From: Eurosta solidaginis
Taxonomy: Eukaryota > Arthropoda > Insecta > Diptera > Tephritidae
Length of the DNA: 64,000 bases
Direction of reading: 5' to 3'
Assembly: GCF_040869045.1 (NCBI RefSeq)
Contig: NC_090323.1
Coordinates: 151,052,426 to 151,116,425, forward strand
Made by a program: the position numbers and the translations under genes. Shown piece after piece: positions 1 through 12,863 of the stretch. The number at the start of each line of letters is the position of its first letter. Within the stretch, counting starts at the first letter, position 1. The notes beneath the pieces were generated by a model, which worked only from the letters and a program-made list of their open reading frames with translations, was not told the origin of the DNA and did no database searches.

Positions 1-991
1 AGTATATACATAAGAGATTACATTCAAATACATACATATAGGTATATACGAATATAGAAAAGAAAAATCTCGAAAGTGTTGTGACGATGATGCACGTACA
101 TATGTAAGTCTTTTGTTATACGTAAATAGTTATTATATAAGACTTAAGAGACACTCATACACAAAAAAAATTAAAACACAAACATAGTTTTAATAAATTG
201 TGCACTCCCCAGCATGCATACGTCGTTTGTATGTATGTATGTAAATTAATATATAAAAAATTTGAAATTATATCCAAATAAGACAAAATTTGTACATATA
301 CTACTTATACCACAAGTGAGAGCAATTACTACAGATTCATTTATACATACATATGTATATATATGTATTTATGTGCATGCATGAATTTCATGCATACGTA
401 CTTACGATTATACAAACAAAACATTAATATACTTACATATATAGTAAATCCCTGCACACTGTGGGTAAACGACTTTGGTCTGTTGTATTTAATAAAATAT
501 ATCATTATTTATAATAAAAATGAAAAAATTATAAAAAATTTTTAAAAAATAAATGCACCAAAACCTACGAGTAGATAACCAAACCTTAGAAAATATGAAA
601 ACAAATGATGTTTCCAGCATAAATGTTTTAAAAACATATATAATAAATAGTTCATTATATAAAGAAAAAAAACAAACATCACCAAAAATAGGCAAATAAA
701 ACACACGAAAAATTAGATTTTGTATTCTTATTATTTATTTAAGCACTCAAGTTATGGTAAGCAATTTGAATATAATAACAGTTCTTATATCAAATAGTAG
801 CAGGGATTTGAGTGGTGCGAGTTTTGTCAATTATTCGATTACTTACGTTCGGCTTTGTATCGCTAAATTGTTAAACAAATATTAGCATCTAATTTCTTTA
901 TCATATTCATAATCATCGCTATATCCAATAGGTGATTTTGACCGTGAACTGACGCGAATTGCGAGCACCAACGAAGATCCAGTCTTCTTTA
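1..991. other. AT-rich non-coding stretch
   Basis: No coding signal is convincing; open frames are short and AT-driven. It contains ATACATATGTA-type runs common in fly intergenic DNA. Around 840-885 there is a weak echo (TATCGCTAAA) of the Gypsy D LTR family, too short to call an element. Confidence 0.6.
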
Positions 992-1348
992 CCCAGCAAA
1001 CACAGTTTCTAACGTTAGAGAAATGTTGCAGTTTTACATTAGAATTCTAATGTAGTTCTCTAATGCATTTCGAATCGAAAACTAGGTTAGAGAACTAGGT
1101 TAGAATTCGACTGTGAAAATATTCGAATAACACTAAAAATGCGATGTTATGATTATTGTCACAGTTATCGATTATTTGTACGACATGATAAGTCATCCTT
1201 AGTGTTACACAAACAAAATAAAAATAGTGAAAAGTTGTGCGGAAATATTGTAAGCTGCGAAATAAGTTTTTTAATTTATAATAATATGTCAGGGGTGGGT
1301 GTTCCCCGCGTTGGGCGTACCTTGTCCCGCTCGAGGGATGTTAGAGGG

Positions 1349-1356
1349 TATAAAAG
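1349..1356 (+). promoter_or_regulatory. TATA box in Gypsy A 5' LTR
   Basis: TATAAAAG lies about 60 bp inside the LTR, within a well-conserved block repeated at 10169-10176 in the other LTR. Position and sequence suit a Pol II LTR promoter driving genomic RNA. If so, U3 is very short and most of the LTR is R plus U5. Confidence 0.6.
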
Positions 1357-1945
1357 GGCCTAAAGCCGGAGGCCGCTCTCAAAGGTGTCACCGCAGTTCA
1401 CCTGAAAAAGACAAAAGAAAAGTACGCTAAAGTAAAAATTTCTTATAGGCAGGGTGTAATTTATGTATGTATACTTCTCGTAAACTCAACATTCCAGGGT
1501 TCCAACACCTCGCCTCCTAGGCCTCCTAGTTTCCGCACTGAAAAAGAAAAAAAGAAAAAAATAAATTAACTTAGTTTGGGCATAAAAGCGAAAATCACAC
1601 TGGGTAAACAAACCATCAAAATTACAACCACATGAAAATTGTCCACTCCCACTGTAATCTTTCTTAAGTAAAATTTTCATATCTATTACCTCTTATGACC
1701 GTCCTGAAGCTTTTGGTCGTCGTTGGACACCTCCCCGGATATTTTTTTTTTGGACACAACTGGTGGTCGACCACTGCTCCAAACTTTCCACCTTGTCCTT
1801 TATGCTACAAGTAATGTGGTCCCTGCGGCTTCTCCTATATCCAGTCTAGAGCCGGGTATAGCGCATAAATGGCAGCACAGTGCCTCGCTCATCCATAATT
1901 ATATTATGGACACTTCACCGCTGCATTTAACTTAAATAATTACAC

Positions 1946-2192
1946 GATTCAAGGTTCGATTCGAGCTCAAGGCCAGAACAATAATTTTTTTTTCTAATGA
2001 TAATTATTGTTATTTTTTTTTTTTTATTTTAATTTTTCTAAATTTTAAAAATTGTATTTTGTTTTTGGAATAGTAAGTAGAAAATTTTTCAGACAACTTG
2101 CCATAGCTACGCAGATAGATCCATTTCGAAGGGTGCTAAGCCTTCATCATCAGTACGCTTTAAAACAAAAAACAATTGTTAATTAATTACAC
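1946..2192. mobile_element. Insertion specific to the left LTR, possible SINE
   Basis: The right LTR is uninterrupted at this point. Here, AATTACAC occurs on both sides (1938-1945 and 2185-2192), a target duplication that proves insertion after the LTRs were formed. The insert holds GGTTCGATTCG, close to a Pol III B box, followed by T-rich sequence. A tRNA-derived SINE is possible, but no A box is obvious. Confidence 0.6.
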
Positions 2193-4264
2193 TAATAAAA
2201 TAATAAAATAACTTCCGCGAGTAAATTTGCACACGATATAAAAAGAATGTAAACAAACGAGAAACGTCAAATTAAAGAATCAACAAAATTCCCAATATAG
2301 GGAAATTTGTATAAGCTTTTCGGTGAGGGTTGCCGGACCGCAGCGAATGGGATGATGACGGAAAATAGGATCAGTCCAGGAAAGGGATGGATATAGGGTA
2401 AAGAAAGTGCGATTAAGGTTGGAAATGAGGACAATAGGAAACGGTACGTAGAACCGGTGTTGCTGTTGAACTCTGCTGGTATATATATAGGGCATAACTG
2501 TGGCAGAAGAAAAGAACGATTTTAACTGTGGGCATATGCACGTCGTGAGTGCGCGGTGAAATTTTTGGTGATAGTCCATAAACGGTAAATAAAACTGTTT
2601 TCCCTGTGCGCGCAAAGTCCAGTAAGGACCAAATCCGTAGTGTTCAAAATCTGTATGAGCTGTGGGGCAGGATGCCTATAATCCTACAATAAACGTCCCA
2701 AAATAAGAGCAGCCAGTAAACTGGGGAAGACCATAAGTTCCGGATTTTTCAATGGTGGTAAATCAGCGTTAAGATGGTAAGTCAATCTAAACCCAAACCC
2801 CTTTTTTGTTAGGCCTTTTCAATTATCTTCTTTTGGCTTCGCGCCTTGGTGGTGATTCACGCCAACCCAATTTTCCGATCTTTGTCATTAAATCTTTGCC
2901 TAGAATTCTGACCCAGCGCATTGCGTGTGCAGGTGCAGATTTCTATTAAAAGTAAATTTCGATTCACGTCCTTAATTTTTCGTAAATTATTTAATTTTTC
3001 TTTGTAACTATTGTTTTGGCATACATGCATGTATTTGCTTTTGTAGCAATGTAATCTACCTAATCTATGAGGCGGGAATGCCAACTTGGCGCTCAGGCAC
3101 CCCATTGTACCTTATGGTAAATTGTACCTTTTTGTTCCGCTAGGTGGGATACCTTCTCCCATAATGAAAGCTCTGGCGAGCACAGGGAAATTCTTCAAGC
3201 CGACACACTAGTATTCACCAAACCATGCTATAATTTTCACCCATAATTCGTTCAAGAAACATTGCCATAAAAGTATTGCGTGCTGGAAACCCAGCGAACA
3301 ATCGACATTTGGAACCTCAATAGTTTATATGTACAATTATATGTTTTATGTATATTTCGTTTATTTATAAGATTTATATTTCATTATATTTTCAAAATAG
3401 TAAATTTTTAAATATCAATTCGTGGCGAACGCCCACGCGTTTAATCCAAACGTTTTACTAAAATTTCCAGATATACAACCGTTTTTTTTTATTACACAGC
3501 GGCTAGAAAGCCCAGCCTCTAGGAGTCCCTTGACCACTAAAGAGAGCTCTTTTAGGTAGGATAGGACCCTGGTAGGGAATATAAAATTTTGTGCTCATAT
3601 TGAGCGGTTCTAATGTTTGGTTTTTGGTAGCGTTGGCGGGAAGTCCCGAAATAATTTGCGGAATTAATAATAATTAATAAATTAAAAAAAAAAAAATGAT
3701 TTCGTGTAAGCCGAATTAGGCAAAGTAAAAATTTCCAAGAAATTCCATATTTTACTGATATATGTATGTAAGAAAATTTTGTTTGAAATAATCACGTGTA
3801 GCTGAGTCCATCATAAAGTTAAATTTTTTTTATTGTTCAAATCGCCTGTCGTAAGCCAATTTTTATTGCAATTTTGAGTAGGCAGCAGATGTATGTATTA
3901 AGCTATATTTTACCAAATTAAAATGTTATATTGAAGTGAAAAAAAAAATTTAACATGGTGTTCTAAATTAATAAAGTGGGGAGGGGGAAGACGAATAAAG
4001 GGTAGGTAGGGTGGAATATATTGGAGCAAAGGTAAGGAAAGGGGACCTGCATAGCGAATCGAGCGGTCCAAGGAAGGGTGGGCTTCTTGTGGGGTGAGGT
4101 GAGAGAGGAGATGATTAATATGATTGTGACATCCGCCCTGCATCAAGGTGGAAAGAGGGTTCAGAACCGCGAATCCATATACTGAGCTAGCTGGGGCAAT
4201 TCCACCTTGATCGCGCAAAAGGCGGATCCACAAATGTACGTGTACGTGACAATCTTATTAATAA

Positions 4265-4275
4265 TGGCGCCCAAT
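4265..4275 (+). promoter_or_regulatory. Gypsy A primer-binding site, Lys-type
   Basis: TGGCGCCCAAT follows the LTR end after 13 bases. The first ten bases match the complement of the 3' end of tRNA-Lys used by many Gypsy elements and retroviruses. The 13-base gap is longer than usual, so the site is plausible rather than certain. Confidence 0.55.
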
Positions 4276-5391
4276 TAAAAACATATAGACAACAAAAAGT
4301 TTTTCTTTTAGAGATAACATTAGCGCCGGGTTGAAATTGGCGCCCACGCATGAGTTAAAATGTAAATCTGATTACCGAGATCTAGTCAGCGAAATAGTGT
4401 TCAAAGCTCATTTTTCTTTTACAAATTATATTTCAACCCCAAGCTAATGTACAATAGTTGCAGTCATTAAACCAAACTTTTCTTTCTTTATGTGACCATC
4501 TTTCCTATTCGGTGCCTTGTCTATGGTGTTAGATCCAAAAAGTCAATTGCACCGATAGTGGAGGTTGGGATCATAAAGACAGATCCCATCAATAGCCCAT
4601 AAGATGATATAGCTAAACAATTTATGGGAAGTTATAAGCATTTGAATAATTTTTAATTTTCAATTAACTTAATTCCTTTTTTTATTTTTTTTTAATACCA
4701 GTTACGGAGCTGTCCTTATGTAACCATCTCCCCTATTCGGTGACTTGTCTATGGTGTTAGATCCAAAATCAATTGCACCGATGGTGGAGGTTAGAATCAT
4801 AAGGACAGTCTCTATCAATAATCTCAGGATGGCATAGCCAAACAAGTTATGCGAGGCTATAAGCATTATACAGAAATGTTTATATTGTTTTTAAAACCTA
4901 TTTCGATTTATTATTATTATTTATTTTTCAACACAAAACACAATTTTTTTTTATTTACAATGAATAGAAGTCCTTATAGTACATTCGTATAAGACGATTC
5001 TTATTGAAAATATAGCACTAATGGCCACAAGAAAGCCTCTATGCAATGCGTGTGTAGCATAAGTTGTTAGACATAATTAGTCAGATTTTTTTTTTATTTT
5101 TTTTAATTTTACATAGATATATTCTTACCTCACCATAGGAACGTTTACAGTTGCTCCAAGGATTCCTAAACAGTACACATTTTTTTTGCCTGCCTGAAAG
5201 GTAATCTGAACCCCTCTCCAATTATATACTGAATTTAATTAAATTAAGAAAAAAAAATTTTTTTTTACATTCCGAGATTTTGAAAACAAACCAAAAATAT
5301 ATACAACAAAATTGGGTCCCTAAAAGGAACAAAGTGTGCGAACCGTAGATCGAGCCCATATAATACGCGTTTTAGAAACAGGCACGAAACC
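4276..5391 (+). repeat. Gypsy A leader with a ~160-bp direct repeat
   Basis: The untranslated leader holds two copies of a block at about 4489-4650 and 4718-4876. Shared landmarks are CTATTCGGTG, GTCTATGGTGTTAGATCC and TTGCACCGAT, with matching ends around TATAAGCATT. The copies are diverged and separated by T-rich DNA. No coding frame is evident. Confidence 0.6.
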
Positions 5392-6501
5392 ATGCTTCCG
5401 ATGAATGTGTCCTACTCGAAGCATCCAAGCGAAAACGACCCTGCTTTTATTGATCTTTCGGGTCGGCTGCTGCGGGCGCATCGGGCGGGGAAATGAGAAA
5501 AGAAAATTCTAGTACTTCACCAGCAGAACCAGCCAGCAACACGGGTGCCATTCCAAAGCCTCCGAAAAATCCCAATCTACGCAGCATGTGGCAGCCCTAA
5601 CAACTACCTTGACCTTTCCGAAACCCATTGCATCGAATAATAGTGAACCCAACCGTCAAGCTAAAGACAAGCAATACGATCTGCGCAACGACATAGTTCC
5701 CATGGTAAGGGAAATGATGGCTGAAGCCAAAAATGCCATCTTAAAAGAAATCCGCGATACCTTACCGGAATTAGGCGCGACGGGTGGAGGGCACAGGGCA
5801 CGGGACGGGCACAGGGTTAGAATTGTCGGGGGGTAACAATAAAAATAATAGGTCGCGTAACCGCAATAAGTGAAGGAGGCACAACTCCAACCTTGAATCT
5901 CTGGAATCCAGGCGCTCTACAAACAATTGGACCATAAATGAAAATTCAAATTATATTGCCATGAGGAGACAAAATAACACTACCATACCCCAAACAACAA
6001 CGTATGCATTTCCGCCACGAAACGATCAGCCACCAATCCGTCAACCCCCAAGTGCCGATGTAGGTATACCCACAACTATCTCGGATCTCATTGGACCAGT
6101 TGAGAATGGATTGTGAAGAAACCGAAAGATGTTTCCCGCGTCGCGAACGGCCGCATGCCGATAACTATATGCCACGTCCACAAATCGAGGAGATCTGCGA
6201 GTTCGAATACCAAGAGGCGTTCACTCCCGGTGATGAGGGTGAAGTCGCCGTGGAGGAGATACGTCAGCAGTCTTTACCGAAACAGGCAATATGCCGCAGA
6301 AACGTATTATGTTGGAACTGTGGGGGGGATGGCCACTTTTTCACAGAGTGTATGTCGCTCCAACGGCGAATCTTTTGCTACAAATGCGGGAAGTTGGACG
6401 TAATAACCCCGAAATGCCCCTTATGTAACAAAGCGGGAAACGGATCCCGGAGCGCGATTGTGACGGGGGAATCGCGTGCCACACAAACCTCATCAAAGTA
6501 G
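5392..6501 (+). pseudogene. gag: Gypsy A gag, broken
   Basis: Gag would form the particle and bind RNA. An ATG at 5392 starts a frame that stops after 35 codons; homologous coding then continues in other frames (5588-5836, 6091-6501), so there are at least two frameshifts or stops. The C-terminal piece has a proper CCHC knuckle (CWNCGGDGHFFTEC) followed by a second knuckle-like motif (CYKCGKLDVITPKC) in which the histidine is replaced by valine. Coding passes directly into pol. Start choice is uncertain. Confidence 0.75.
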
Positions 6502-9500
6502 ATGCGTCGACCAACACATCAACAGACGACGAAAATACATACAACAAGGAAATTTGCATTTTTAAAAATAACACAAAAACTAGAAGTTCACCAAAGGCCG
6601 AAAGGGAGAGCACACCATCATATGAGGAGCGATATAGAAAGTACCTCGAAAACCGAGAGAGAATCTTCGCAGAAAGCATCGTGATGGGCCGCAGAGGAGT
6701 TTCACGGAGAATACAAAAAGCAAGGCAACGATTTCGTCAACGAAAACTTCTACGACAAAAAGTATTGGGATCCATCAAAAAAATAAGTAAGTCAGATCCG
6801 CGTGTCTACGCGGATATAGAAATCATGGGCGTTCAAACACGAGGCTTGCTGGACACTGGCGCATCAGTCAGTATTTTGGAAAGAGGGTGTAGAGAATTCG
6901 TTGACAAAATAGGTGTGCCGATAGAAAGATATGTGCCCTCCGTCAAAACAGCTGGCGGCCGGAGGCACAACGTTTTAGGAAAAATTACTACTTTTGTAAA
7001 ATTTAATCAATTAGAACAAAAAGTTACATTCTTTTTATGCCCGTACCTATAGCAAAATATCTACCTGGGAATAGATTTTTGGCGTACTTTTCAATTAGCG
7101 CCGGAAGTGGTGGCTGTAGATGAAATTGATTTAAATAAATTAGAACAGGAAATGGTTTCAGAGGAAGACAAGAATGAACGGCACGTTTTACATAGCCTAA
7201 CAGCGGAACAGAAACAGTGCTTAGAAGAAGTCGTTAGCGGTTTCAGAACTTTTGAGAAACACGGGTTAGGACATACCAATTTAGATAAACATACAATTAA
7301 GCTGGTTGATGAAGCGATACCCGTAAAAGAGCGGCATTATCCTCTGTCACCGGCAATGCAGGCAATTGTTTATGAGGAGGTGGACAAAATGTTAGAGTTG
7401 GGGGTGATAGAAGAAAGTGACAGCCCTTGGAGTAACAGAACGACAGTTGTGCGCAAACCAGGCAAGAATCGATTTTGCTTGGATGCGCGTAAACTAAACG
7501 CCGTAACCGTGAAAGATGCGTACCCCTTACAAAATATCGAGGGCATCATTAGTCGTATCGACGACACCCACTTTATAAGCAGTGTCGACTTAAAATTTGC
7601 ATTCTGGCAAATTGAGTTAAACGACAGTAGCAAGCCATATACCGCCTTTACAGTGCCCGGTCGTCCTCTCTACCAATTTGTCACCATGCCATTCGGGTTA
7701 TGTAACACCGACTCATGGACCGTGTTATACCACAAAAGCTAAAATCGAATGTTTTCATTTATTTGGATGCTTTACTAATCATCGCGCCAGATTTCGACGC
7801 GCATTTGCGAATCTTAAAAGAAGTCGTCACTTGCTTAAAAGACGCAAATTTAACAATTGGATTGAGCAAGTCTAAATTTTGTTTTAAGGAGTTACCTTAT
7901 CTTGGCTTCATAGTAGGAGGAGGGATGTTGAAAACAGACCCGGAAAAGATAAAGGCCATACAAAATATCCCTGTACGCAAAACAGTTAAACAAGTTTGTA
8001 GTTTTCTAGGCACTGCCGGATGGTATAGGCGGTTTATAAAAGATTTCGCCACCATGGCAGCGCCGCTAACCGACTCTTTGAAAAAGGGAAGAAAATTTGA
8101 GATGTCAGACGAAGCAATAGAAGCGTTCAATGGTTTAAAGAGAGCCCTCACAAGCGCTCCGGTTCTGAAACATCCGAATTTTTTCAAACGATTTTGGGTA
8201 CAGTGTGATGCATCTGATTATGGTCTAGGTGCTGTTTTATATCAGAAAGAATGTGATGGTGGTGAAAAACCAATCGCGTATTTTTCTCAAAAATTCAATG
8301 AATGTCAGCGAAAGTACAGCACCACAGAAAAAGAATGCCTTGCAGCAGTAATGGCAGTCAAGAAATTTCGGCCTTATATCGATCTGATGCCATTTACAGT
8401 GGTGACAGATCACGCCAGTTTAAAATGGTTGATGTCTTTAAAAGACCTAAATGGCAGATTAGCTAGGTGGTCCCTACAATTGCAAGCGTTTGATTTTGAG
8501 ATCGAGCACCGTAAAGGCTCGGAGAATATTGTCGCCGATACTCTATCACGCTGTATAGAGGAAATAACTAACTCACCAATAGCTAATATAGACACCACTG
8601 AGTTTGAATCAGAAGGGTATTTAGAACTAATTAAGACAATCGAAAGCAATAAGGAGCGGCTTCCCGATTTGAAGGTAGAGGATGGGATGGTTTTTAAGAA
8701 ATTTTTTCCTAAGGATAGTGAACTCGAGGAAAACGAATGGAAGCTTTGGGTCCCTGAAGCACTGACGTCAACTCTCATAGAGAACGCCCACTGTCCAGAG
8801 ATAGCTGCACATGGGGGAATGGCAAAAACACTACATCGCATACGAAGGCTGTATTACTGGCCTAATACGGTGGTGCAGGTTCGGGACTTCGTGAGGGAAT
8901 GTTAAACATGCAAAGAATCGAAACCATCTAACGCGATTTTAAAACCAGGGATTGGGAAAGAAGTGGTTACTGTCCGCCCTTTTCAGAAAATATACCTAGA
9001 TTTCTTGGGCAAGTATCCCAGATCGAAACGCGGAAAGTGTTTTATTTTTACCGTAGTCGAAATTTATTTTTTTGAAGGCGATGCGTGAAGCTACCGCAGG
9101 TAATGTGGGTAAGTTCATAACCGAAGAGATTTTTCATAAATTTGGCGTTCCGGAAATCATACATTCAGATAATGGAAAACTATTCATATCGAAACAGTTT
9201 GCGGAATTGTTAGAATCATATGGCATCATACATCTAAAGACGGCCTATTATGCGCCGCAGTCGAATGGTGCTGAAGGCGCGAATAAATCGGTTCTAGCCG
9301 CTATTAGATCATATCTCGAAAATGATCATAGGGACTGGGACTTGTACCTTACTGAAATAGAGTGCTCCCTGCGTAGCGCTGTACATTCGGCCACGGGAGT
9401 TTCACCATATTTTGCCCTGTTCGGACAGAACATGTTTACCAATGGTGCAGACTACGCATTGGCGAAGAAACTGGATTGCCTATCGGACAACGAAGTGTTC

Positions 9501-9723
9501 ACGATACAACACAAGAATTCGCGAAACACGATTTACCCCCGGGCAAGAAGTCTACAAACGCAATTTTATCCTAAGCGATTTCAAACAGAATATAAACGCG
9601 AAATTCTGTCGGAAATTTACGAAATGTCGCGTTACTAAGGCTTTGGGTAATAACATGTACCTACTCGAAACCCTGGCAGGAAAGAGTATAGGGGCATGGC
9701 AGACGAAGGACATTAAACAATAA
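6502..9723 (+). pseudogene. pol: Gypsy A pol (PR-RT-RNase H-IN), broken
   Basis: Domain order is protease, RT, RNase H, integrase, as in Ty3/Gypsy. Protease shows GLLDTGAS near 6850. RT runs from about 7107 with LPFGLCN-like MPFGLCN, then shifts frame near 7715. The RT catalytic box reads YLDA at 7760-7771, so the second aspartate is lost. RNase H follows (CDASDYGLGAVLY, then TDHASLKWL). The integrase zinc region starts at about 8790 and is cut by a TAA at 8903-8905 beside its CxxC pair. The integrase core resumes in another frame (HSDNGK near 9160; YYAPQSNGAEG with the last acidic residue) and shifts again near 9600. This copy cannot make active RT or integrase. Confidence 0.85.
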
Positions 9724-10106
9724 GCTAATACTAAAAAACCCGATGATAAATAACTTAATACTAAAGGAATTAATATTACATAACTTAGTGTGAAATAACT
9801 TAAAACTACCTAATTTTATACTCAATAACTTAATACTATATTGCCGCTTGGTGACCGGAAAATAACACAAAATGTAATTAACTTTACACAAAGATATTCA
9901 ATTACTTGCGTGAATACCACCCCGTCGATGAGGGTCAAGTCAGCGGGGGAGGGATCTGCCAAAGAGCGCTCGGTCCGAAGTTTACCTAGAGCGAATACAA
10001 AAGAGAATAGTTCGTATACACATATTTAAATTTTTTCTTCCCGTTATAGCAAGGCGAATAAATCGCATTAGCATATGCCCGGCTCAGCTCTCGAGGCAAG
10101 AGACGT
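9724..10106 (+). other. Gypsy A post-pol region
   Basis: An AT-rich tract with repeated AATAACTTAATACTA-like units runs to about 9840, followed by non-coding sequence. The purine-biased GAGGCAAGAGACG just before the right LTR is the candidate polypurine tract. No envelope-like frame is present. Confidence 0.5.
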
Positions 10107-12858
10107 TGTCAGGGGTGGGTGCTCCCCGCGTTGGGCGTACCTTGTCCCGCTCGAGGGATGTTAGAGGGTATAAAAGGGCCTAAAGCCGGAGGCCGTTCTC
10201 AAGGGTGTCACCGAAGTTCACCTGAAAAAGACAAAAGAAAAGTACCCTAAAGTAAAAAGTTCTTATAGACAGGGTGTAATTTATGTATGTATACTTCTCG
10301 TAATCTCAACATTCCAGGGTTCCAACACCTCGCCTCCTACGCCTCCTAGTTTCCGCACTGAAAAAGAAAAAGAACAAAAAAATAAATTAACTTAGTTTGG
10401 GCATAAAGGCGAAATCACTTATATAAGTGCACAATTTTTCTGTGTTGGGTAAACAAACCATCAAAATTACAACCATATGAAAATTGTCCACTTCCACTGT
10501 AATCTTTCTTAAGTAACATTTTCATATCTATTACCTCTTATGTCCTGAAAATTTTGGTCGTCGTTGGACACCTCCCCGGATATTTTTTTTTTTTGACACA
10601 ACTGGTGGTCGACCACTGCTTCAAACTTTCCACCTTGTCCTTTTTGCTACAAGTAATGTGGTCCCTGCGGCTTCTCCTATATCCAGTCTAGAGCCGGGTA
10701 TAGCGCATAAATGGCAGCACAGTGCCTCGCTCATCCATAATTATATTATGGACACTTCCCCGCTGCATTTAACTTAAATAATTACACTTATAAAAAAATA
10801 AAATAACTTCCGCGAGTAAATTTGCACACGATATAAAAAGAATGTAAACAAACGAGAAATGTCAAATTAAAGAATCAACAAAATTCCCAATATAGGGAAA
10901 TTTGTATAAGCTTTTCGGTGAGGGTTGCCGGACCGCAGCGAATGGGATGATGACGGAAAATAGGATCAGTCCAGGAAAAGGATGGATATAGGGTAAAGAA
11001 AGTGCGATTAAGGTTGGAAATGAGGACAATAGGAAACGGTACGTAGAACCGGTGTTGCTGTTGGACTCTGCTGGTATATATATATGGCATAACTGTGGCA
11101 GAAGAAAAGAACGATTTTAACTGTGGGCATATGCACGTCGTGAGTGCGCGGTGAATTTTTTTTGGTGATAGTCCGTGAACGGTAAATAAAACTGTTTTCC
11201 CTGTGCGCGCAAAGTCCAGTAAGGACCAAATCCGTAGTGTTCAAAATCTGTATGAGCTGTGGGGCAGGATGCCTATAATCCTACAATAAACGTCCGCGTA
11301 AGATAAAACCCAAAATAAGAGCAGCCAGTAAACTGGGGAAGACCATAAGTTCCTGATTTTTCAATGGTGGTAAATCAGCGTTAAGGTGGTAAGTCAATCG
11401 AAACCCAAAACCCTTTTTTGTTAAGCCTTTTTAATTATCTTCTTTTGGCTTCGCGCCTTGGTGGTGATTCACGCCAACCCAATTTTCCGATCCTTGTCAT
11501 TAAATCTTTGCCAAAAATTCTGACCCAGCGCATTGCGTGTGCAGGTGCAGATTTCTATTAAAAGTAAATTTCGATTCACCTCCTTAATTTTTAGTAAATT
11601 ATTTAATTTTCGTTGTAACTTTTTTTTGGCATACATGCATGCATTTGCTTTTGTAGCAATGTAATCTACCTAATCTATGAGGCGTGAATGCCAACTTGGC
11701 GCTCAGGCACACCATTGTACCTTATGGTAAATTGTACCTTTTTGCTCCGCTAGCTGAGATACCTTCTCCCATAACGAAAGCTCTGGCGAGCCCAGGAAAA
11801 TTCTTCAAGCCGACACACTATTACTCACCAAACCATGCTATAATTTTCACCCATAATTCGTTCAAGAAACATTGCCATAAAACTATTGCGTGCCGGAAAC
11901 CCAGCGAACAATCGACATTTGGAACCTCAATAGTTTATATGTACAATTATATGTTTTATGTATATTTCGTTTATTTATAAGATTTGTATTTCATTATATT
12001 TTCAAAATAGTAAATTTTTAAATGTCAATTCGTGGCGAACGCCCACGCGTTTAATCCAGACGTTTTACTAAAATTTCCAGATATACAACCGTTTTTTTTT
12101 ATTACACAGCGGCTAGAAAGCCCAGCCTCTAGGAGTCTCTTGACCACTAAAGATAGCTCTTTTAGGTAGGATAGGACCCTGGTAGGGAATATAAAATTTT
12201 GTGCTCATATTGAGCGGTTCTAATGTTTGGTTTTTGGTAGCGTTGGCGGGAAGTCCCGAAATAATTTGCGGAATTAATAATAATTAATAATTTAAAAAAA
12301 AAATGATTTCGTGTAAGCCGAAATAGGCAAAGTAAAAATTTCCAAGAAATTCCATATTTTACTGATATATGTATGTAAGAAAATTTTGTTTGAAATAATC
12401 ACGTGTGGTTGAGTCCATCATAAAGTTAAATTTTTTTTATTGTTCAAATCGCCTGTCGTAAGCCAATTTTTATTGCAATTTTGAGTAGGCAGCAGATGTA
12501 CGTATTAAGCTATATTTTACCAAATTAAAATGTTATATTGAAGTGAAAAAAAAATTTAACATGGTGTTCTAAATTAATAAAGTGGGGAGGGGGAAGACGA
12601 ATAAAGGGTAGGTAGGGTGGAATATATTGGAGCAAAGGTAAGGAAAGAGGACCTGCATAGCGAATCGAGCGGTCCAAGGAAGGGAGGGCTTCTTGTGGGG
12701 TGAGGTGAGAGAGGAGATGATTAATATGATTGTGACATCCGCCCTGCATCAAGGTGGAAAGAGGGTTCAGAACCGCGACTCCTTATACTGAGCTAGCTGG
12801 GGCAATTCCACCTTGATCGCGCAAAGGGGCGGATCCACAAATGTACGTGTACTTGACA
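10107..12858 (+). repeat. Gypsy A right (3') LTR
   Basis: About 2752 bp, collinear with 1287-4251 but without the 1946-2192 insertion. It keeps the TGTCA/TGACA ends and the TATAAAAG box at 10169-10176. Substitutions and small indels relative to the left LTR are frequent enough to suggest an old insertion. Confidence 0.9.
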
Positions 12859-12863
12859 AATAA

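Larger units (their letters stand above)
1287..4251 (+). repeat. Gypsy A left (5') LTR
   Basis: It is about 2965 bp and begins TGTCA and ends TGACA, a 5-bp terminal inverted repeat. It aligns along its whole length with 10107-12858, with scattered substitutions and one large insertion (1946-2192) present only here. The short frames inside it differ between the two LTRs and look non-coding. Confidence 0.9.
1287..12858 (+). mobile_element. Gypsy A: complete but degenerate Ty3/Gypsy retrotransposon
   Basis: Two direct LTRs starting TGTCAGGGG and ending TGACA enclose gag, protease, RT, RNase H and integrase in Ty3/Gypsy order. A 4-bp AATA duplication flanks it (1283-1286 and 12859-12862). No env-like frame follows pol. 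LTRs of nearly 3 kb are far longer than the few hundred bases usual for insect Gypsy elements. Several frameshifts and stops make this copy unable to encode its own proteins. Its pol resembles that of Gypsy B at 41132-44227. Confidence 0.9.

Noticed and set aside
2280..4233. Minus-strand frames inside the Gypsy A LTRs
   Set aside because: The corresponding frames in the sister LTR differ by frameshifts and length, so they are not maintained as coding.
9724..10106. Possible env gene after Gypsy A pol
   Set aside because: Only an AT-rich repeat and short frames; no signal peptide, transmembrane or furin-like site.
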